A stretch of DNA of 64,000 nt, taken from Cornus controversa (taxonomy: Eukaryota > Streptophyta > Magnoliopsida > Cornales > Cornaceae). The notes under the pieces were generated by a model that was not told the DNA's origin, did not search any database, and worked only from the letters and a program-made list of their open reading frames with translations. Made by a program: the position numbers and the translations under genes. Of this stretch, positions 57,701-64,000 are shown piece after piece. The stretch's first letter is position 1. Each line of letters starts with the position of its first letter. The stretch covers positions 20,996,806-21,060,805 of the forward strand of contig CM048848.1 of NCBI GenBank assembly GCA_026545225.1, given 5' to 3'.

Positions 57701-59212
57701 TGATTCGTGTGTGAGTGTGACTCAAAAAATATATCAATTGAAAATTTCCACACTTCGCAATAGAATGAATTCCTTGCAGAATAGAGCTATCGAAAGGGGT
57801 ATCGTACCTCAGGGATTATGGTCTGATGAGTTGGAATACGGAGTTAATTCTAATTAAATTTAAGAGAAAAGAATTCTGATTTTTAAACTAATTAAAAAGA
57901 TAAAATAAAAATAAATCAAAGGTAAACAGATAATGAAGATAATAGGAGAGAAATCTAGGGTGTTTGACTTCACCACTAACTCCACAATCAATGGTCAATT
58001 GAATCAACTATAGGGGAATTACATCATGCATAAGTGGTGTCGGTGGCTACAAGCTCACCTTCATCCGTCAAGAAGATAACATATGATTAAGGCTAAGCCA
58101 TGGACTATCTTCGATTGGCATGGGCCATCTGCCTAACTACTCTAATCTAGGGTGCAGTATGGTTCATCTTCTCTAGGCATAATCCATCAAAGCTCATAAC
58201 AATATATTCAGTGATTACCATTGTGTAATAATCTTTCTCATGATCATAAAAAATAAGAGAGATTGAGTTCAATAACAACAACTAAATATCTAAGACAAGA
58301 TAAGAAATCATTGAGATTGAATTTACAAGACTTTTATTGCTCAATTCTATAATAAGAATCCTCTGAATTACATAATCTATGCATGTATATAAAGGTCCCC
58401 AATAATTAAAACAATCAAACCATTGATGCTTTGTTTGGGCTACATCAAAACCCTAGTGGATGAACTAGCCGCTCATGGTAGAAGAAGAAGCTTCAACTGT
58501 TGAGGAAGAAGACATCATCTTTCTGAATTATGCGTATGACTTCGTTCTCCAATGGCTTTGCAATTATGTTTCTGTTCTCTTCTCAGCCTTCTCCAAGCTC
58601 TATTCTCTCTCTCCAATCTCTTCCTTTAATTCAGCATCCAAGTCTTCACTTTATTCCCCAAGAGAATACACCAAAGTCCTAATCCAATTAGGAATAAATT
58701 AGGGTTTCCCGCAGCACTAATTAGGTGGGTTTTTCCTGCTGACTTCGGCCCAACTTTTGACCCACTAGAAGTCCGATTTACGAAATTTTCATGAAATACA
58801 AAAGTGTGCAGAATCAAATTTTGTTCAGCCCTACAGTAAAATAATGTCGATTTGAGGCTCAGAAATAAGTCTTCTGGTCCGTTTTCCAAAACAGGATTAA
58901 GACTACATTATGCGCAGATTTGGGCTTCAGGGCCAAAACCTTCTTAAGCTGCTGTAATTCTCTTGGACCTCTTTCTTGGGCTTATTTGAGTTGAAATAAA
59001 TGGTTGAGTGAATCTCCTTGATGTAGGCTTCATCTCACCATCTTGGATGTCTTCTTTAAAAGCCTAAAATCCTGGTTTTAACTGAAATAATTATTAAGGC
59101 CCTGAAAATACAGAAAACACTAAAACAAAGTAAAATCACAAAATAATCTATCACTAAGACAATAAAATACATAAGTTAAGAGGATAGAATGCGTAACATT
59201 CAACGCCTATCA
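57701..59212 (-). repeat. 5' LTR of the family-3 element (1512 bp)
   Basis: On the plus strand it starts TGATTCGTGTGTGAG and ends CAACGCCTATCA. It pairs with 48503-50012 and is followed by the AATAC duplication. The plus-strand LTR fragment at 28.5-29.9 kb is an older relative. Confidence 0.95.
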
Positions 59213-59217
59213 AATAC

Positions 59218-59687
59218 CTCCACAAAACAAACCATTTTCAATAAAAAAATAAAAAATATATGGTCCCAAGTTCTTTTCCAATGGCTAGCAATGGTCACAA
59301 GTACTCAAGCCAGGTGCAGGGTGAGGCAGGAACGGCTAGGAAAGCAACAGACACAAGGATACAAAGCGAGATGCAAGGGAAAGAGAGCCAGGCGCAAGGC
59401 CGGAAGCTACCCAGGAGGCCAAGTGCTGCCTAGTAGGCCATGCGCTACCCAGTAGGCCGGGCGCTGCCCAGCAGGCCATGCACTGCCTAGCAGGCCAGGC
59501 GCTACCCAAGAGGCCATGCATTGCCTAGCAGGCCAGGCGCTGCCCAGGAGGCCATGTGCTGCCCAGCAAGCCAAGCGCTGCCCAAAAATATATATATATA
59601 TTAAATAAAATAAAATAAAATAAAAATGTTCTTATGCGTGTGTATTCCTGATACCCGACAAGCGACAGTCATGAACAGGGAGCATCT
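59218..59687 (+). repeat. Tail of the Tat-like element with a 19-bp tandem array
   Basis: From 59416 to about 59586 nine 19-bp units of the type AGGCCATGCGCTACCCAGT follow each other. AGGCCATG- and AGGCCAGG-type units largely alternate, giving a 38-bp higher-order period. An AAATA-rich run and ATGAACAGGGAGCATC then lead to the LTR. The region is non-coding. Confidence 0.85.
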
Positions 59688-59747
59688 GATGGAGTGTTTG
59701 ACTCCTAATATAAAACATATGACGTGAAAAGTTAGTGGTAAGGTAAC
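59688..59747 (+). repeat. Start of the 3' LTR of the Tat-like element
   Basis: TGATGGAGTGTTTGACTCC and the next 40 bp match 45052 onward. The match stops at 59747, where the family-1 copy E begins. The rest of this LTR should lie beyond the window. Confidence 0.88.
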
Positions 59748-61133
59748 TGATAAGCGTCAAATGTTACACATTTCAGCCTTCTTAATTGCATATATTGATT
59801 CTGTATTTAAGTTTACCTTCGTATTTTTATGCTATTTTTATGTTTTTGTTGAATATTAGGTTTTGTCCCAAAAAGAGGGCGATGTTTCCGATCAAGTGCT
59901 GAGGAAGTGAAGAAATCAAGAAAAATTCATGAAGGCATTTCGCACAATCGAGATGATGATTTCGCACAATCGAAATTTCGATTGTGCGAAACTTCAATTT
60001 CGCATGATCGAAATCTCGATTGTGCGAAACCTCAATTTCGTACAATCAAAATTCTACAGACTGCAACTTGCCCACTTGTCTTGCCACTTGCTTCCAAGAA
60101 TGACCTTTGCACGTCCTTTTTGAGGATTTTCTGACTTCAAAGAGACATGTGAGGGGTGCATATATATAGTAGGTGAATTATATAGATATATAGGCAAGGT
60201 AGGACCCAAGGACACAGGTGGATGGACATATATTGCATATTTTTGGGAAAGAGAGAATTTTTGGGGGAGGAGAGAAGGAGATCTGAACCAGACTTTTGGA
60301 GCCCCATATCTCTGGCCATGGAGGATTGTAAGTCTCCTATAATCAACTAACTTTCCATCTAGGGTGTGGTTGAACCCCCTAGCCATGTAACTTGTGCATT
60401 TTGTAGCTATTTTGGGATCTTTATGTATATGTTGATTACTTAGCCTAGTGTTTTGTGTACTACTTGTGAACTTCTTCAATATATTCATTTGATTTTATTT
60501 CTCCATCTTGTCTTAGAGTTGAAATATTTCATTTTGAATGCTCAACATTTACAACTTTCACAAAAAGTGTAAATGATGGCTTTGTAATGGTGTTTAATGG
60601 AATGTGATATTTCTTGCTTATATAGCCCATGCCAAGATTGGGTAGTTCAAACACACGTAGGTACATTTAGAAGGTATGATAAGTAGATAGGTTGAAGGGT
60701 TATACTTGTTAAAGATGGGCTATGTTTAGTTAGAAATCATATTTATCTTTTGATATGTCATTATAGGTCACAAGTCTAATGACATTGTATTGCATATACT
60801 TGTAGAAGATCTCATTAGCTACATAAATGAACATGTCAAATGGCTAGAGGTAGAAACCACCCCTAGTTCTCTCTCTCTCAACTTTACAAATTGTTTTAAA
60901 TTTAATGTTTTTACATTCTATAAAGTAATGTTAAATCAAAACCAAAATTCTATTTTTAGGATTAAATTGAAAATTCTCTCTTAATAGTGCAATTCAACCA
61001 AGTACTCCTTGTGGGATCGATACCCTCTATAAAGAACCGTATCTACAAAGATTTGTTCTCTTGCGAGTGGTTTAAATTATATTTTGATAGGCAATAGTAA
61101 GCTACAAAAATAACAATAAGTTTGGCCACATCA
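59748..61133 (+). repeat. 5' LTR of Athila copy E (1386 bp)
   Basis: It begins TGATAAGCGTCAAATG and ends TTTGGCCACATCA. The U3 array (59938-60054) has about six alternating 14-mers, the largest number of the three family-1 LTRs here. A TATATATA box follows at 60161-60168. Confidence 0.94.
59938..60054 (+). promoter_or_regulatory. Alternating TTTCGCACAATCGA / TCGATTGTGCGAAA array in U3
   Basis: About six 14-bp units alternate in direction, so neighbouring units can pair. Each has two CpG sites. The array ends about 110 bp before the TATA box. Homologous arrays lie at 759-800 (about two units) and 11704-11779 (about four). Confidence 0.8.
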
Positions 61134-61139
61134 AAATTT

Positions 61140-61156
61140 TGGCGCCGTTGCCGGGG
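61140..61156 (+). promoter_or_regulatory. Primer binding site, tRNA-Asp, copy E
   Basis: TGGCGCCGTTGCCGGGG is a perfect match and lies 6 nt behind the LTR. Confidence 0.95.
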
Positions 61157-61410
61157 AGTACGGTATAATTGTCGCCATTAAGAGATTAAGTCTAATTTGA
61201 TTCTTAGTCTAGAAATTTATTTATTCTATCCTTTTTGTATATATTATGTTCTTATCTCACAACTTGCTTCATTTTAGGTATACCTCACACCGTGTAGCTC
61301 GAGACTCAAGCTTGGACTTTTTGTAAGTATATAGCCTAAAAGTCGTGCATTTGATTGAATTTGATTTGTTCTTGTATATATTTATTTGAGTTGTGTTTTC
61401 CTATTAATGC

Positions 61411-63400
61411 ATGCTAGGTAGACGGTCCTTGTCACTTCCTTTGCTTCCATGTAATAGTGAACTTGAACGAACACTTAGACAACGTAGAGGAACTTCTAGG
61501 GACCCTATTTTGTCTAGATCTGAAAACATGGACCCAAATAATGTACAAGCCCTCGGTCTACCACCGTATAATCCTCCTCCTCAAGGGGAGGTACTTAGGG
61601 ATTTTTATCTTCCTACCACATATGTTTCGCCATCATGAATTTAATTTCCAAATATTGTGGCGAATCATTTTGAAATAAAATCATCCACCATCAACCTTCT
61701 GAGTTATTTTCATGGACTTCCAAATGAAGACTCATACAAGCATCTAGATGACTTCCTTGAAGTTTGTTCAACCCTCCGGTTGCAAAATTTCTCAAAAGAT
61801 GACTTAAGGCTTCGTTTGTTCTCATTTTCTCTCAAAGATAGGGCCAAGTACTGGTTTAACTCCTTAGAGCCCAATTCCATCCATTCATGGGGGGAAATGC
61901 ACCATGCATTCCTTAAAAAATACTTCCCAATGGGAAAGACAAGTGATATTCGGCGAGCAATCACTGGATTCACTCAACTTGACCAAGAACAATTTCATGA
62001 GACATGGGAGAGATTGAAAGAAATTTTAAGGTCATGTCCACACCATGCTATCCCAAAGTGGCAACTAGTGTAAAGTTTCTATGCTGGGTTGAGTGATCAA
62101 CATAGGCAAATGGTAGATTCCTCTTGTGGAGGAACATTCCTTCTTAAGAGTCCGGATGAGGCATAGAGACTTTTTGAGAGCCTAAGTGAAAATTCATCTC
62201 AACGCTCTTCCTCTCGAAAGGGTAAAACACCCAATCTAGTAAAGGAGTGTTTGAGTTATCAAGGTCAGATGAGGTTGTCATGCAAGTAGAGGCCCTTACT
62301 CAAAAAATTGACCAACTCATGAAGAGTGGGCTGCCTCCTCCTAGCCAACCTGTTCCAAATGAGGAGGGGTGTTCGTTTTGCTATAGCACTTCACATTATG
62401 TGCGGGATTGTCCTATGGCTGGTCAATCTCCTGATTATGCTCAAGAGTAATCGAATGCCGTGTATTCTAAACCAATAAATGATCCATACTCAAATACTTA
62501 CAATCCTAGTTACAAGAATCATCCTGCATTCTCTTGGAAATCTCAGGAACCAAGTCCATCTTATCAAGGGCAAAATTCCTACAATTCCCAATCTCAACAG
62601 CCTCAATTTAGGCCGAATCCTTAACCATATCATCAAAAATCCAATTACCAAATTCCACCAACACCTCCTCCGAGAAGCCAAGGCTTTGAAGAAAGAGTAC
62701 TAAGCAATCTTGAGGCTAACACCCACTTATTGCAGTCCCATTCTCAATCAATTTCTAAGCTTGAAGCCAATGCTAAATCTATAGCAAGGCTAGAAGCTCA
62801 AATAGGGCAGCTAGCTAATGCCTTGAATAGAAGAGAGGAAGGAAAGTTGCCAAGTCAACCGGTGGTGAATCCTAAGGGTGTTCATGTGATTGATGATCCT
62901 TCATCTTCATCTTATGATGCTCCTCCTGAGCAGGTGCAATCAATCACCACCCTAAGGAGTGGTAAAGTCATAAACTCCAAGGTTGAGCAAGAAAGAAAGG
63001 AAACTATTGAGCATCCTAAAAATTCAAAAAAATCCCTCATGAATCAAAATGTGAACAAAATCTCTAAAAATCCAAAGAAAAAATTAACTGAAGTTGTATT
63101 ATCATCCACTCCAAAATGTGACACATCATTTGAGCCTCCAGTTCCCTTTCCTCAAAGATTGAAGGAACCTTCTCACTTTGGAAAGCAAGGAGAGAAAATC
63201 CAGGACATGATGGAAATTTTTAAACAAGTGAAAATCAATCTTCCTCTCCTTGATGCTATTAGGCAAATTTCCTCCTATGCTAAATACTTGAAGGACTTAT
63301 GCACTCAAAAGCATAAATCCAGGAACAATGTTCTTAGAAAAGTCCTTTTAACCGAGCAAGTGAGTTCCATTTTTCAGCACCAAGCCCCTCCTAAATTCAA
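61411..63400 (+). pseudogene. gag region of Athila copy E
   Basis: It starts MLGRRSLSLPLLPCNSELER and has the KKYFPMGKTSDIRRAITGF capsid block near 61.92 kb, the zinc knuckle CSFCYSTSHYVRDC near 62.37 kb and the coiled-coil-like stretch around 62.7-62.85 kb. It is close to the open family-2 ORF at 36529-39123 and is broken in several places. Confidence 0.9.
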
Positions 63401-64000
63401 AGATTCGGGTGCCCCAACTATCTCGTGCACCATTAGTAACCACGAATTTGAAAAGGCACTTCTTGATCTAGGGGCTAGTGTCAACTTGCTTCCCTTCTCA
63501 GTGTATAAGCAATTAGGTTTGGGGGAACTTAAGCCCACCACTATAGTGTTGCAACTCGCCGACCGATCGGTGAAGCAACCACGTGGCATCATTGAAGATG
63601 TGATAATTCAAGTGGATAAGTTTTATTTTCCAATGAATTTCATAGTCCTTGATACAGAACCTGTCCAAAATCTTACTAGACATATTCCAATCATTCTAGG
63701 TCATCCATTTCTAGGTACGGCGAACGCTTGCGTTAATTGTCACACTGGAGTAATGGACGTCTTATTCAGGAATATGAAAGTTCGATTGAACATCTTCAAT
63801 GCCTCTCACCACCCATCCAACGATGAAAGTGAATGCTTTTGCGTTGATGTATTGGAAGATCTAGTCCAGGAAGCACTGTCCTCCATTCTTTCGAAGGATC
63901 CTCTCGAGATGTGCTTGAGCCACTTTAACTGTGATAACTATGACATTGAGCAATCTATAAGTGAAGTCAATTCACTACTTGATGCCACATCTATCATGAA
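63401..64000 (+). pseudogene. Protease region of Athila copy E, running off the window
   Basis: DLGASVNLLPFSVYKQLGLG and [20 protein letters not shown] are visible, the same aspartic protease as in the other Athila copies. The text continues to the window edge. Confidence 0.85.

Larger units (their letters stand above)
48503..59212 (-). mobile_element. Athila-like family-3 element, both LTRs and TSD present
   Basis: LTRs 57701-59212 (5') and 48503-50012 (3') bound the element, with perfect AATAC duplications at 48498-48502 and 59213-59217. Parts seen: tRNA-Asp primer site, gag, protease, integrase, a promoter-like array, the 3' ORF, PPT modules. RT and RNase H are not recognised. By eye the LTRs differ at about two percent of positions, so it is fairly young but older than the Tekay element. 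About half a dozen breaks; a fossil. Confidence 0.94.
45052..59747 (+). mobile_element. Tat-like Ty3/gypsy element, reduced, with two nested Athila insertions
   Basis: The 5' LTR (45052-45421), a Tat-type primer site, a broken gag, a ~90-bp tandem array, a 19-bp tandem array and the start of the 3' LTR (59688) are all in plus orientation. The interior is interrupted by the family-3 Athila element (48503-59212) and the 3' LTR by the family-1 copy E (59748 on), so this element is older than both. No RT or integrase part is recognised. Roughly several breaks in gag. Confidence 0.88.
59748..64000 (+). mobile_element. Athila-like family-1 element (copy E), right end outside window
   Basis: The 5' LTR (59748-61133), tRNA-Asp primer site, gag and protease are visible in plus orientation and match copy A at 1-11966. 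It inserted into the 3' LTR of the Tat-like element. Gag-protease has several breaks. RT, integrase and the 3' LTR are not in the window. Confidence 0.93.

Noticed and set aside
1-64000. tRNA, rRNA or other RNA genes
   Set aside because: The tRNA-like strings found (tRNA-Asp and tRNA-iMet 3' ends) are primer binding sites of retroelements. No full cloverleaf or rRNA segment was seen by eye.

Overview
The window is plant nuclear DNA, most likely from a flowering plant. About nine tenths of it is nested LTR-retrotransposon debris, with one AT-rich stretch (about 23.9-34.8 kb) that looks like ordinary intergenic DNA. The plant signal comes from the lineages: Athila-like Ty3/gypsy elements with a tRNA-Asp primer site and an extra ORF behind integrase, a Tekay-type chromovirus with a C-terminal chromodomain and a tRNA-iMet primer site, Tat-like elements with an antisense extra ORF, and a Ty1/copia tail. 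No complete, confidently named host gene is present. The best host candidate is a small secreted-peptide gene at 24.9-25.4 kb whose intron is filled by a CT/TA microsatellite.

Layout. (1) 1-11966: Athila family-1 element on the minus strand, worn and cut by the left window edge. (2) 12429-23304: a structurally complete, young Tekay chromovirus on the plus strand with 5-bp target duplications (ATTGT). A 249-bp solo LTR with its own duplication (GATTG) sits between its integrase and chromodomain. (3) 23305-23947: 3' tail and LTR of a Ty1/copia element with a triplicated U3 unit. (4) 23.95-28.5 kb: AT-rich DNA with the small peptide gene and a 5'-truncated RTE-type LINE. (5) about 28.5-32.2 kb: a plus-strand LTR fragment of Athila family 3, then the 3' end of a Tat-like element with a minus-strand extra gene and its own promoter-like region. 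(6) 32.2-34.8 kb: AT-rich DNA and a second LINE tail. (7) 34800-44963: a reduced Athila element (family 2, TSD AAAAG) with an open 864-codon gag-protease ORF and a 3' ORF, the latter split by a single-LTR insertion (39566-41652, TSD CCCTG). (8) 45052 to at least 59747: a reduced Tat-like element. Its interior holds an Athila family-3 element (48503-59212, TSD AATAC, minus strand) and its 3' LTR holds a plus-strand Athila family-1 element (59748 to the window end).

The most interesting signals are regulatory. Family-1 LTRs carry arrays of alternating, mutually inverted CpG-bearing 14-mers just upstream of a TATA box, with about 2, 4 and 6 units in the three copies here. A similar array followed by a TATA box and a splice-donor-like site recurs inside the family-1 element, in front of its 3' ORF. 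The family-3 element has the same layout with an unrelated palindrome. Both families also place a short perfect stem-loop just 5' of the polypurine tract, and a second stem-loop plus tract about 1.1-1.3 kb upstream. The antisense gene of the Tat-like element has several AACGG (MSA-type, G2/M) motifs upstream of its TATA box.

Coordinates of LTR ends, primer sites and target duplications were read base by base. Lineage names rest on recognised motifs, not on a database search. The retroelements are treated as fossils: parts, boundaries and approximate numbers of breaks are given, not individual lesions.
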